From: Allomyces arbusculus
Taxonomy: Eukaryota; Blastocladiomycota; Blastocladiomycetes; Blastocladiales; Blastocladiaceae
NCBI GenBank assembly: GCA_027604705.1
Contig: JADHYV010000004.1
Location: forward strand, 62,001-126,000
Reading direction: 5' to 3'
Length of the DNA: 64,000 nucleotides
Below, piece after piece: positions 21,309 through 33,797 of this stretch. Every line of letters begins with the position of its first letter. Positions within the stretch are counted from its first letter, which is position 1. The notes under the pieces are model-generated. The model saw only the letters and a list, made by a program, of their open reading frames with translations. It was not told where the DNA came from and searched no databases. The translations under genes and the position numbers were made by a program.

Positions 21309-23419
21309 ATGCAGGCCCCGCCGTCGCTGCCGCGCACCCCGTCCTCGCAGACGCGCCCGCCGTCGCGCCCGGCACCCATCACCACCACTACCACCACCAA
21401 CCCCGCGAAACCGCCCGCTGGCGCCGCTTGGGGCGGCGGCGGAATGCAGTCTCCACCGTCGTCGCGTCGCACCTCGCCCGACCTCGCACCGACCGGCGCT
21501 CCCCCGCCCGTGTCCCTTGTCCCGACGCACCCGTACGCGCACGCGCACGGCATGAGTTGCCCACCGCCCCCGACGGCACCGACGATCACGCCCATGACCG
21601 CGGCACCGCACGACGCGCGCGCGTCCCCCGCGCCGCCGCACTTACCCGGTCACCACTACCACCACCCCCCGCATCCGCACGCGCAGATCGCACCAGCTGC
21701 GGGCGACGAGCATGCTGGATCCGCCGCGAGCGCCGCGGCGGCGCCGGGGCCGCACGCTCACGCGTCGCAGTCGCAGCAACCGGCGCCGGCCGAGTTCCAC
21801 AACCAGCCGCCGACGACGGTCGCGCAGACGCACTTGCACAATTACCTGCTGTGCCCCGAGTTTTGCGCGGCGTATACGTTGCGCGATGAGTTGGGCAGCG
21901 GCGGGTTTGGGTTTGTCGTGACGGTACGTTTCGCTGTTTCTGCGCGCACGATCTGATGGGATGATCGGGGGCCCGGGTGGCCGAGCGCTCGCCTCGCTCA
22001 CTCGGATTCGGATCGTGCGCCTGGATCGCGCGTACTTTTCTGACCCACGGCTGCTGCTCCTGCATCGCGTGCTGCTGCTGCTCCTGCATCGCGTTCTGCT
22101 GCGGCATGCTCTCCTCGTGGCCAGGCGACGCGCAACTCGGACAGTACGCATTCTTGTGCCTCCTGGTTCTGGAGCCGCGCGCACACGCCGATCGGACCGC
22201 GCACTCACTCGATTCATCGGGGGCGCGTAGATCTCGAGGTGGCCGTCAAGTTCATTCTCAAGGAAAAGGTGCCCGTCACGTCGTGGGTCAAGGACCCGGA
22301 GCTCGGCGCCGTGCCGATCGAGGTCTACGTGATCAAGAATGTGCATCACAAGAACATCATTGACTTTGTCGACTTTTTCGAGGTACGCGATGCGCCACCG
22401 ACGCGAGACGCTCTCTTCCCTTCCTCGCCGCTCACTGTTCACCTTGCCGCCGATCGCCCAGGACTCCAAGTTTTTCTACCTCGTCATGGAACTGCACGGC
22501 GTCTCGTGGACCTCGGCGCAGCCGCTGTGCGACATGGTACGCCCACCACCCACGCCCACGTCGCCTAACCGCAAGGGCACGTTTGGCGGGCTCAAGGGCG
22601 GGAACGCCGGGAGCGTCGACGTCCACATGGCCGACGCGCCCAATACGACGCCGCGCGGGAACGCGATGCCGCCACTCGCCAAGCGCAGTGTGACGTCGTT
22701 GCCGCCGACGCGTCGGCAGCTCGCGCCGCAGTTGGGACGCCGGCAGTCGATGGATTTGTTTGAGTGTATCGAGTCGGTACGTAGGCCGCTTGTCGGCGGG
22801 AGCAAAGTTGCCGAGCAATGCTAGGGCTGATGGTAGTCGCAACGCGTACGTAGCACCAGCGCATGTCGGAGCACGTCGCGAAGCGGATTTTCCGGCAAGT
22901 CGCGGACGCGGTCGAGTGCTTGCTGCGGCATAACATTGTGCACCGGTACGGGCGCGTTTTCCGGACCATCGTCCAGACCCTGCTCACTGGCTTATTCACC
23001 TTCGCGTCCCCGCGTCCGACTCTAGCGACATCAAGGACGAGAACGTGGTCTGCGGCGCCAACTTCCACGTGAAGCTCATTGATTTCGGGTCCGCCGCATT
23101 CCTGCCGCGCAACGGCCGCCTGTTTGACCGGTTCGCTGGGACCGTGCAGTACTGCCCGCCCGAGATTCTGATGGGCGAAAAGTACCGCGGCCCCGAGCAG
23201 GAGATTTGGTCGCTCGGCGTGCTGCTCTACATGATGATCTTTGCCGAGGCGCCGTTTGCCGATCCGGTGCAGACGGTGCAGTGCAAGCTGCACGTGCCTG
23301 GCAATATCCGGTGCTCGCCCGAGGCCGTCGACTTGATGCGGCACTGTCTCGCCAAGCGGCCGCAAGACCGGCCATCGATTCATCAGGTGTTGCACCACCG
23401 GTGGTTGCTAACGCCGTGA
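21309..23419 (+). CDS. PAS-kinase-type Ser/Thr protein kinase
   Basis: Exons 21309-21923, 22125-22143, 22231-22382, 22462-22776, 22854-22945 and 23026-23419 give 528 residues. After about 190 low-complexity residues (Pro/Ala/His) comes a full kinase domain: glycine loop LGSGGFGF, the beta-3 lysine in LEVAVKFILKEKV, the catalytic loop HRDIKDEN, LIDFGSAAFL and YCPPEIL. The sequence around KEKV, HRDIKDEN, LIDFGSAA, YRGPEQEIWSLGVLLY and the ending WLLTP is closest to PASK/Psk1 kinases, which sense metabolic state and phosphorylate glycogen and translation factors. No PAS domain is visible here. About 83 residues (22501-22749) are inserted between the hinge and DLFECIES. The donors are GTACGT, GTACGC, GTACGC, GTACGT and GTACGG. 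Confidence 0.87.
22125..22143 (+). other. 19-nt microexon of the kinase gene
   Basis: Flanked by CCAG on the left and GTACGC on the right. Joining it restores VVT-ATRNSDN-LEVAVKF, the residues expected between kinase strands beta-2 and beta-3. It starts in phase 0 and leaves one base that pairs with AT of the next exon. The intron before it is 201 nt. Confidence 0.7.
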
Positions 23420-23827
23420 GCGGAGCATAGCTCGGATTGCGACGCGACGGGGTGGAGAAGATCGAGCTTCGCGGCGCGCGTGTGCGCTGGCCGCTCGCCG
23501 TGCCATGGCGCGGACCCGGCGCGGGCAAGGATGTCGTAGAGGGAGGGAGGGGACAGGCTGGTGTCCCGACACAGCCGGTCTTGGGCCGTGCTGAAATACC
23601 CGCGTTTGTTGGTTGTGTTTTCGTTGACCATCTTCGCTTCCCCGCACCCATTGAATTTCCAGTTGTCTTTTTAGTTTCTGGATTGTCCACCTCATATTCT
23701 TGGTCGATCGGTGGTGGGTGTGGTACTTGATTCTACAGCGTGATCTGACGCGTCGTTGATGCCCCGGTTTGCTTGTCAATGTTTCTTTCTACGAACCGCG
23801 CTCGCCAGCCCTCAACTGCCCCTGTTC
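23420..23827. other. Intergenic stretch, 3' of the kinase and 5' of the GH36 gene
   Basis: These 408 bp contain no convincing coding frame. The right half is less GC-rich. No polyadenylation signal AATAAA was found. Confidence 0.35.
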
Positions 23828-26054
23828 ATGGCCACACTTGTTGCAGTCTCCCCGCGCCTTCGAGCATACGCACGCGACCACCCGACCCCGGACGGCTGCA
23901 ACCTCAACCGCGTCGTGGTCGTGGCGGCTCGAACCGCGAACAACGCTCTGACATCGCCGCGTTTTACCCCGACGAGCACCGAGCCATGGACACGCGAGAT
24001 CATCTCACGCGCGCCAGACCCTCTCCTCGCGGCCGTCGACCTCTGGGCCTCCATTGACGCCGGCCCATGGCGGGCGATCCCGTTGACCCGCACCTCGCTG
24101 CACCGCGACCTCTGGACCGTGCACGTCCCGCTATTCACGCACACCGTCGAGTACACGGTGCGGTACCGCAAGCTCAGCGACTGTGATTGGACGTGGATGA
24201 GCGCGCCGGGCGAAAACGGGCTCCTGTGGAAACCTGCTCCCGTACCCGGCCACGGTGACGACCACGCCGACATTTTGTCAGGTGTCGTGACGGCGGTCTT
24301 GCACGTGCGCAAGTCTGCGTCGTGGATCCAACCCGTATTCCACCAGGGCACCGACGCGTTCGCGGCCGTCGACACGTTCTCGGCGCGGTTCTGGACGCAC
24401 GCCGGCAAGTGGGTCGCGTTTGACGGGATGAACGCGCCGTGTACGGTGGAGGGCCTCGGCGGTGGCCGCGTGCGTGTTCTTGGCGGGACCCGCGTTGATG
24501 AAACGGTCACACGAGTCCTGCTGCCGCGCGCGAGCCCGCTGCTCAAGTCGGTCGGGTTCTGTTCGTGGGACGCGTTCTACACGGGGGTCACGCACAAGAC
24601 CCTCGTCGATCACGTGCAGGCGATGCAGAGCGCGCTCGGTGTGCGGTTCGGGTGGGTCGTAATTGATGACGGGTGGCAGGACGTCGACACGGCGTCTCGC
24701 ACGCTCAAGTCGTTTGGCGCCGACGCGACCAAGTTCCCCGCCGGTTTGCGCGGCGTGGTAAGCGAATTGAAGTCCAGGTGCGGCGTCCGGCGAGTTGGCG
24801 TGTGGCATGCGGTGCTAGGGTACTGGAACGGGCTCGCAGCGAGTCACTATTGGGGCGAGCTGCGGCACGTGACGAGTGAAGAGGAAGCGGTCTCCTGGGT
24901 GAAGTGCAACGAGGTCGGGAAGTGGTTTCATGGGTACTATGCGGAACTGGCGCGCGCCGGGGTCGATTTTGTGAAAATGGGTGCGTGCTTTGCGATCAAG
25001 AATCGTTGTCATTCATCCTCAAATTAACATGGGCCTCTGCTCGGCAGACAACATCGCGTCGCTCCCCGCGCTCTTTCCCGGCGAAGCCACCTTACTCCTG
25101 GACTCCCAACTGGCCGCGTCGCAACGCCACTTCTCCACGTTGTCCACCATCTACTCTATGCCGCACGCGCGCCCGGTCTTCTCCTGGCTCCGCACCAACG
25201 CACCTTCCGGCTCCACACTCCGTATCGCCGACGACTTCTTCCCAAACGTCCCCGACTCCCACCGACACCACGTCTACGCGGCCGCACTCAACGACCGGCT
25301 CCTCCACCCCCTCGGGACCACTTGCGACTCGGACATGTTCTGGATCGCAAACCGCGCACTCGCCGAGACGCTGATCGCGATGAAACTCATTCTGCACCAC
25401 CCAGTGTACATGTCGGACCGGTCCGCGGCGGACGCGAAGCGGAACGCAGACTTGATTGCGCGCGCTGTCGCGAGGGACGCGAGCGTCATTCGGTACCCGA
25501 CGCCAGGGGTCATGGTCGATCGTGAGTCGAGTGCGTTGTGGACGCACGAATCCAACGCTGTGGTCGTGTGGCGCGTCGGGAACGGGGACGCGTACTTGGC
25601 CGTGAACCTCAGCGGTGCGGTACAGGTCGTGTGGTTGGATGTGGCCCCTGCCGCACGGGTCGCAGTGTGGAGCGACCGCGACGGGTGGCTCGGGATGTGG
25701 GTGCCCGAAGTGGAGGGCCAGTTTGCAGTCGTGGTGCCCGCGGGCGGGTGGGACGTGGTCTCGCTCGCGCCGATGCACGAGGTTGGTGGGGGAAGGAGTG
25801 TCGCAGTGCTGGGCGCGCTGGTTAAGGTGGTGCCGGGTGCGGTCGTGAAGAGGGTAGGGGTGGTGGATGGGGGAGGTATTGAGGTGGAGATGGCGTACGA
25901 CGTGGATATGATTAATTTGCTCGTGGATTCGGGCGAGGAGGGTGGTTGCGTGGGGCGGGTGCCGGTGCGTATGATTTGGGGCGACAAGATCGTGTTTGAT
26001 GGCGAGGTGGATGTATCGCAAGAGCTGGGCATCGTGTCCGTTCCATTGTCTTGA
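23828..26054 (+). CDS. Raffinose-synthase-like / alkaline alpha-galactosidase, GH36
   Basis: Exons 23828-24980 and 25048-26054 (67-nt intron, GTGCGT...GGCAG) give 719 residues. Family landmarks in order are LKSVGFCSWDAFYTGV, GWVVIDDGWQDVD, VGVWHAVLGYWNG and GVDFVKM|DN, where the nucleophile Asp codon is split by the intron. They continue with RIADDFFP (acid/base region) and DMFWIANRALAETLIAMKLI, then GGP-like HHPVYMSDRS. This order is that of plant seed-imbibition/raffinose synthase proteins (GH36, galactosyl transfer or alpha-galactoside hydrolysis). There is no signal peptide, so it is presumably cytosolic. The sequence alone does not separate hydrolase from synthase. Such proteins are uncommon in fungi, so transfer or ancient retention is possible. 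Confidence 0.87.
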
Positions 26055-27853
26055 AATGCGCCGAAGAGTGTATCCCCTTTTTGTTCACATAATGCGTGGA
26101 AGACTCTGGCAACTATGAATAATCATGGCTACGTATGATATGGATATGCTTTAACTGCCCCGGGTGCACCGTGCTGATTGTCCAAGTAACCAAGAGCAAG
26201 GTAATATCGACGGTAGCCGTTTACGGGCGAACAGGCCGGGTCGGACCCTTGAGCGTGATTCTCACCAGAATCGACGCAGCGTATTTCGAAAATTGCATGG
26301 CTGCGCTCGACATGCACGCTGCTATGATACTGGCAGGCTGGGCCTGGAGAGGAGGTGGGCGCGGGATGCGCTATTCGCCGAGCCTTTGTTTGATGTCGTG
26401 TCTGGCACGGCGAGCATGACGGGCGTTTAACTGGTGGTGGGCTGTGGCGATGTCAAGGAAAACACATCTCAGTTTGATGACATATTAACTAATCAAGCAC
26501 TGCAGGAATGGCCGTCCGGCAGTCGTGCAGTCGTATTGGATTCTTCGTGAAGGATGTTGCTGAGACCATGAATGCGTGGGCCAAGCAGTTTGACGTCACG
26601 AGCCTTGGCATGCGGCCTGTATCGTAAAAATCGCAGGTTTCTTGATAACAACGGCACGAACGTTATTTGGTTGCTTCGCTCGTTAGCCGCTTGGTTGGTC
26701 GGTCGATTGGTCGCAGTGGTGCGACGGCGGCTTGATGGCTGCAAGATGCATGCAGTCGTTTGCTTGTAATGTTTTTGGTGAACAAATGTTAGCTCATGCA
26801 GACCTTCTAACCGTGCACGCTCTGCACGTCCTGAAGCTTATAGCTCTCACACATTCCCGAGCGGTTTGGGGTGTCCGGCCAGGTTCTTGCTGACTGTTTC
26901 GTTATGACACTTGGCACTTCTATACTGAGAACAGTGCATGGACGAGCTTTGAATACGCGTTGATAGCATCAATCTGGTTATTCGCTGGAGCTCGACTCTT
27001 CACAGTACTGTTTGCAGCGGATGGAAATTTGAAACGCTGACAAGACCCATGTGTGATCGAAATCAACAATCAACCTCCACCGAATCTCCTCTTCCGATAT
27101 TCTTGGTTCATAAGCCGCCTACAAAACTTCAATCAAATGGAAAACCGTAATGTATGTCGCGCACACTTCAATCACATGTAAGAATTGCAAATTTGCGTGT
27201 TTGGGCTCCAACGTCTTTGTCTACCATCCCGCCGCATTTGTGCCATGGCTATGAGAGCCACTGCCATGTCGAGATCCGACCCAACGTTATAGGAACCATT
27301 GGATTCGACATCACTATTTCGCGTGGGCCCATGACGGGACTGACTGCGGCGATGGGGGTTTTTGAGTTGGGGCTTCTTGGTAAAGTGGAGTCGTGAGGGC
27401 CAAACCATTTCTTTTTATTGATTTTCGAATCAAATGATTTTTTGTTTCCTTCTGTTGTTATGCAGCTCTTCGAGTGTCAGGGTGCCGCTGGCCGACTGCC
27501 TTTTCCGCGCGCACTGCAGAGGAAAGTATCAGCAGTCTCACAATAACAGGTTGTGCGCCCCCCCCCCCCCCCCGCCCCGTGGCCCGTGACTACATCCCGC
27601 GACTGATCATCCATGCATAGCAAGCTAACGCAATGCACCAGAAAAATCATACTGTGCTAGACGAATATCAACCCACGACAGAACGAGCGAGCCAGACAAA
27701 CACGAGCCATCGTGCCGCCGACTCGCCGCAACCCCTTCGTCTTGTCCTCCATCATCCTCCTCCCTCCTACCAACGCGTCGCTAGACTGCGACCTGCACAC
27801 AATCCCATCCACGCCCGCTCAGCAAATTGCCACCACAGTCAGCGAAACCACGT
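26055..27853. other. Gene-poor 1.8 kb stretch
   Basis: Noticeably less GC-rich than flanking genes. The longest open frames (80-95 codons) show no family features. A run of 16 C lies at 27558-27573. No tRNA, repeat or transposon ends recognised. Confidence 0.5.
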
Positions 27854-30800
27854 TCACAGAAGCGACCCGCGCGCCTGCAAGATCTCGAGCAGCACGTCCT
27901 GTCGCGGCACCACGTCCGACAGGAACTTTTGCGTGACCGAGACATCGTCGAATTCTACGCATGCCAGCATCGTCTTGCGTTAGTTCTCCACCTTCTACAC
28001 CTTCTCCACCTGCTCTCCACCTTCTCCACCCTCTCAACCCCACACAAAACGTACCCTTGACTGCCAAATCAATCGCAAAACTCCTCACCGGTCCGACCTG
28101 ATGGTCGTCCGAGTCCAGCATCACGGCCCCGACATTGTCAATCGAGATCTCCTGCATCAGGAAATCCTCGCACGCGTCCTTCAAGTCGTGCAGGACATAC
28201 TGGTCGGCCGCGCGGTAGAGCTCAAACACGTTGCTGTATGTCAAGTCGCAGCGTCCCACGTAGAGGAACGCCAAGAGCGACGCGAAGACCGCCGGGCGAA
28301 TGTTCGGGATCGCCACGTGGTGCGGCGCCGCCGACTCGCGCATTTGGCTGCGGAACATGGCCGCGAGCACTTCGCACCGCGTGCAGAGAATCACCTTGTG
28401 TGCGTAGAAGACTTGGAACGACGGCGAGGCGCCGCCGGTCGTGGTGGACGTGGAGGTGAGCGACAGCTGGCTCATGCGCAGGTCCGGCGTGCCCGCGGGC
28501 GGCGTGTCCCCTGCGGGATTCGGCGTGCCGACGAGGAGCTGCACGTCCGGGAACCCGAGCGGCCCGGCGTGCAGGAGCGTCTTGAGGTCTGCAAACAGAC
28601 CTGCGGGAAAGGCCACGGTCATGGCCATGTGCGGTGCCGCGGCCGGGACCATGCCGTGGTGCGGGTTGCCTGCACCCGGTGCCGCCGCGGCGGGGTCGTT
28701 GGCGGCGGCCGTGCCTGCAGCGGTGGCAGTAGCTCGGGCCGTTGGCGCACCACCCACCATCATCCCGGCCATCGCCGGTGCCCCTCCCACACCACCCACC
28801 GCGCCAGCGGGCGCAAGCGCCGGCCGCAAGTGCCCGACGTGCTGCGCGACACCCCGCCGCCGTGCGAGCAACAACTCCCGCACCAAATCCGGCCGCGGCA
28901 GGACATCCCTCGCAAACGATGGTTCGCGCGACACCTGGTCAAAGTGCCACAGCACAAAGTCGCACGCAAACGAGCGGACCGACGGCACCTTAAATTTCTC
29001 GGCCGCGAGCAAGAGTGCGGTCACGTTCTCAATTGACGTGTTCTGCTTGAGGAACTCCTCGCACGAGCGTTTCAAGTCAAGTAGCGCGTACCGGTCCGCG
29101 GCTTTCAGGACCTCGCACGCGTCGTCGAGCGCAATTTCGACCGACGCGGTGTAGATGAAGGTCAGGATCGATGCGAAGATGGCGGGGGAGATATCGGGCA
29201 CGGGAATGTGTCGGTGGGTCGGCGGCAATCCGGTGTTGGACGACGGGTCGAGCAGTTCGCCCGCGTGCATCGGTGCCTCGGCGCCCGGCAGGGCCGGAGG
29301 AGAGGTGAACATGGCCTTGAACACGGGCGACCTGGACGCGAGAATCGCCTGGTGTGCATGGAACGCGACCTGGTCCGCACCGACGAGGAACGTCACGTCA
29401 TGGAATGCGTTCACCATCGACTCGTCCTCCCCGTCAGCGCCACGGTTCGGTGCCGGCAAGAGCCGCGCCAGGTCAGTCAGGACGCGCGACATGGAAATCG
29501 GTTCTGGGTCATGGTGCACGAAACACGCGCCGTACTTGGAGAACCGCACACCGTCGAGCGCGACTTCGGCCAGAACGAGCGCGCCGTGGAACGTGGCGAG
29601 CGGCACTTCTGCGACGAGCTTGTAGGCCGGCGGGCACGCGGCCCCGACGGCCAACATCGGCACGCGCCGGAACCTTGCGGGCTTGGTCCAGTTGGTAAAC
29701 GGGTACTGGCCGGACGAGTCGTTGTTATCCTTGTGCGCGACGGTGCGAATGTGCGTCGTCGACTTGAAGTAGAGCCCACCTGTGGCCGGCCACGAAAAGG
29801 ACGCGTGCGTCTCGTCCTTGGACAATTCCACGACCAGGTTGGTCCGCCCGTTCCACTCGACTGGCGCGTCAAGCGGGAAACCGAGCCAGTCGCCATGGAC
29901 CAGGTCCGACTGCAGCAGCGTTTTGGGCCCGTGCACGACCAACATATCCGCCGGGTCGACGAACTCGGTAAGCGACTCGTCGTGCGTCCAGGCACAGGCG
30001 ATGCGCACGTTTTCGAGCGCGCGGTCTGGCACGTCACTGACTTTGAAATAGAGTGTGTGGAGCTGTGCGCCCTGGAAGAGACCGACGTCGCGCAGTTCCG
30101 AGGCCAGGTAGAGTGATTGCATCTTGGCGGCCTTGCAGAGCGTGTTAAAGGCCACGAAGCCAGACTTGTCGCCGGTGATCCCGCCAGGGCGCGTCACCTC
30201 GATCCGCGGGCCCATGCGCGGGGAAGAGTAGAGCTCGTTGTTGCGTGCGCGGCCCTTCCTGTATGAACACATTCCAGGTCATCAGTTTGGTCCCGACTGC
30301 GGAAAAGCCTGGTGGAGAACATCGCATACCATTCGCCACGCACCAACTTCTCATTCGGGTTCGGCTCGCTTGTTGAGAACCGTACCAAGATCCGGTCCGT
30401 ATTGAACTCAGTCAAATCAATCTCCTTGAGCGTCTCGCGCCCGGCCGCAACCGCCGGCGGCGCGACCGACGACAAAGCTGGCGACGCCAACGACGAGATA
30501 GTTCCCGTCGCGGGCGACGCGGCGGACACACTCGCGGGCGAGGCCATGACCGACGTCGATCCGCGGTACATGCTGCGGGGAATATGGTGCACGCTCTGCG
30601 ACCCGCCGGCGGCGGTCGGGAAGTGCGCGGCGTGCAACAGTGCGCCGTGGTGGTACGGCGACATGACCGTCGTTGCGGCGGGGTTGGTGGGTGGCGAATT
30701 GTACGCGTAGGGTCCCGGGCTCGACGAAATCGATGCGGGCCCCACTGGCGCCGCCGCGGCGCTCGTCGTGGCAGGCATCGCCGTGGCTCCGACGGGGGAC

Positions 30801-32572
30801 AGGAAAATCGCGACCCGGTTCGACGTCCCGCTGGCGGACGGTAACACGCCAACGACGCGGAACGCCGTCTCGTCCCCGGCCAGCGGCCCACCGAGACCGG
30901 ACACGTCCGAATCGAGCTCGTCGTCGTCGGCGACCTCGGGCACGACCGTGCCGCGAATTGCCGAGTACGGGCGCAGTTGCGCGGACGGCGGGTACCCCGA
31001 CGAGTAACCGAGCGGGTAAGCGGTTGGGAACGGCGACCCGGGCGCATGGTTGCGGGCCTTGGATTTGCGCTTGATGCTGCGCGGCGAGAATGGGTGGCTC
31101 GATAGGTGCGGGCGCATCCCGTCGAGGACCGGATCTGTGTGGTACGGGCTCGCGAGATGCGACCCGGGACGCGGTGGGGTCGCAGCGGCGGCATTGGGAC
31201 GGGGGGTGTAGGTATTGAGCGGGACAGGTGCCGGAGCGGGGGTCGAGAGGGCGACGGTCGCGCCGCGCTGGTGGCCGTGCGCGGACGAGGACGACGCCGG
31301 GTGGTGGGAATAGTGCTGGTACGGATTGTCATCAGCGGCGCGGGAAGAAGCGGAAGAGGCAGGTGGATGGTGCGGGATCAGCGCCCACGGATGCACGGGC
31401 GTGCCGTGCTGTTGCTGTTGCTGTTGCTGAACATGCGCACTGCCCTCTCCACCGTGCGCGATACTCGCCGAACTTGTCGACAACGAACTCGCCTCCCCAC
31501 TCACCGTCATCTCGGCCACCGAATTCGCGCTCGGTGCATAGGCCGTCGTGGGCAACGACGCGGCCGACGCCGACGCGCTGGGCGGCACACTTTCGGCCGT
31601 GTCCGCTGAATCCGGTGGTAACGGCACGTGAGCAATCGCATCCGCGATCCCGTACATGGCCGGACTCGCCGCGCGCTGGTGCGCGTATGCGATTCCTTGC
31701 GCGAGCGCCGGTAAGAGCGGGGTCATGACCGCCGCCGACGACGATGAGGATGCGGCGGGCGACGACGACGCCGCAGCAGCCTGGGCTGACGCGTGCCGCG
31801 AATGGGCGCGCGACGCGCGCGCCGACAGCGGGAATGGCAAGGGTGGAGGCGCGGCGTGCGGGGTCGGGGTCATCATCGCGTCGTACGTCGTGGCTGCAGG
31901 CTGCACGGGCGGGAACGGCATCGTGGGCGAATTTCCATAAAAGTTGAGCGCCAAAGGCGCGGACACGGCAGGATCAGTCCCTGGCGACGACACAGCCGGA
32001 TCGTCGGATCCGTCGGTGCCAGGTGCGGGCATGGTGGGTCCGGCAGCGTCGGCAGCGCGGTGCAACAAATAGAGCGGTGCGGCGTGGCAGGGCCGTGGCG
32101 AGATCAGGACCGGGTCTGCAGTGCTGCCACTGTTGTCTGTTGGCGCCTGGGCCATGTAATGCAAATTGGCGGGATGGGCCGTCGGCGTCCCACCGTGCGA
32201 TCGCGCTTGAACGCCCTGCGCGAGCGAGTACCGCGGCGACGCGGCGTGGTGCGGCGCGAAGTGCGTGCCTGATCTCGCTGAATTGCTGCCACTGGCTGCC
32301 GTCGCGGGACGCGCACTCGATGACGAGGATGAGGAAGCAGCGAGATGGTGCTCGTGCGAGTGACGGCGGCGGACGCTCGAGCTCGAGCCGACGTCGGGAG
32401 CGGTCGACAAGGCGTGTAGTGGGGCCGCGGACGCCGTCGATGCGGACAGCGCGTTGGGGAAGAAGAAGGCGGTGCTGATGGGGGAGGGCGGGGCTGTGAC
32501 GCTCGACTGTAGCGAAGGTCCGGTCGAGGACGCGTCGTGGTGCAGCGACGGCGGCGGCGCGCGGTCGGCCAT
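27854..32572 (-). CDS. Tandem-BTB protein with N-terminal disordered region and a beta-sandwich-like domain
   Basis: Exons 32572-30330, 30258-28055 and 27954-27854 (introns of 71 nt GTATGC and 100 nt GTACGT; branch site CTAACG near the second acceptor) give 1515 residues. Residues 1 to about 700 are Ser/Ala/Pro/His-rich, with a short poly-Gln. Residues about 750-960 form a domain beginning LYLASELRDVGL and including WLGFPLDAPVEWNGRTNLVV. Two BTB domains follow: FHDVTFLVGADQVAFHAHQA at about 1045 and FPDVQLLVG...FYAHKVILCTRC at about 1330. Each has a BACK-like helical tail (ADRYALLDLKRSCEEFL, ADQYVLHDLKDACEDFL). BTB proteins often act as Cullin-3 adaptors or scaffolds. The target is unknown. 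The last exon, reading EFDDVSVTQKFLSDVVPRQD, fits the BACK end. Confidence 0.83.
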
Positions 32573-33797
32573 GGTGGTGCGGGTGGGGCAACCGTGCCGG
32601 TGCAGGCAGTGGTGGCCGACGGCGAGGGTGCGAGCGACTGTGCAGAGGGCCACGAGGAGGGACAGGCACCATGGCCGACGCAAACGACGTGGGAGCAATG
32701 CAAGAGCCGGCAACTGAGCGCGCTCCAAGCGGCCGTTCGTGATCAAGTGGAGCTAAGAGACGGCGTTGCCCGGGAGACGCTGCTGGGAGACAAAGGCGCC
32801 GCGGTCACGAATTGACCGCGTGCACCAACCGCTCCCATCCGCTTGCTCGATCTCTGTGTCGTGTCGTGTTGTCGACCCACCCGTCGTCGTCGTCGTCGTC
32901 GTCGTCGTCCTCGTGCGCCATCGACTCGCGGCGGCACTCGCGGCGGCACCCGCGCGCACGACCTGCCGGGGAGCGATTGATGCAAATTACGGGCCGAGTA
33001 GGCGGGAGTTGAACGCATGCCCGGAGGAAGTGCAGTGCGCTGTGGAGTGAGTGGGTTCGAACGCCTTGTGACCGCTCTTGTTGGTTTCCGTTTGGAAAAG
33101 GCGAGGCGATCAAGATGGAGAGCGACTTCGAAGCAGTCGAGTGTCGAATCTACTGTCTCAACCCACCTCTTGTGCCTGCGAGCGCACCAGCGAACGTCGA
33201 AAGAGATGGCCATGCAATGCCGTTGCAACGGTGGAATGATGGCCAGGCAGGCGACATTTAGTAGTGGGTGAACCGAGTCGCTCCAAGTCAGAACAGAAAA
33301 CTAGCAAAAGGAGGCAGTTGATGGCTTCAGGGTGAATAAATAAATGTTTTTCCTCTCATGTTGATTCGGAGAGATTCCTACTAAGTTCACAATTTACATC
33401 ATTGCCAGCAGTCGCCCAGAACGACAGAAAAACAGCAACTGCATCGACGAATCGACGAAGCGAGCATTGAGCCCAACAGCAAACCACAGTGATCAGTAAA
33501 GTGGCTGTTGACTAGCATCAGGTGACTTGTTGTTATTCAACTTGCGGAGAGTGTCTGTCGCCAGCCGCAACACATCATGTGTACGCGCATGATCAAGACG
33601 CTCCTCACCTCGACGCGCTCCTCCACAACGCACAATGGTCGATCGCGATCGTGAGCGCCAAAACGGAATCCATCGCACGAAGCAACGCAAAACGAGACGC
33701 CACCCGCACCACCACCACCACCACCACCGGCAACCCCAACCCAAATCTCAGTCATTCTGAACCTCAACCTCTGACACCGCCATCGACCCCGACCAAT
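32573..33797. other. Divergent intergenic region between the BTB gene and EMG1
   Basis: 1.2 kb with no convincing gene. A GTC-trinucleotide run near 32885-32910 makes Asp or Val homopolymers in shadow frames. AATAAA-like sequence occurs at about 33334-33340. The promoters of both flanking genes should lie here. Confidence 0.4.

Noticed and set aside
20609-21889. 426-codon plus-strand frame upstream of and overlapping the kinase exon 1
   Set aside because: Arg/Pro/Ala/His-rich; it continues out of phase with the kinase domain and has no features.
30412-31332. 306-codon minus-strand frame within the BTB gene first exon
   Set aside because: Arg/Pro/Ser-rich alternative frame of the low-complexity coding region, not an independent gene.
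33045-33080. GGGTTCGAACGCC resembling a tRNA B box
   Set aside because: The flanks do not form a five-pair T stem and no acceptor stem was found.
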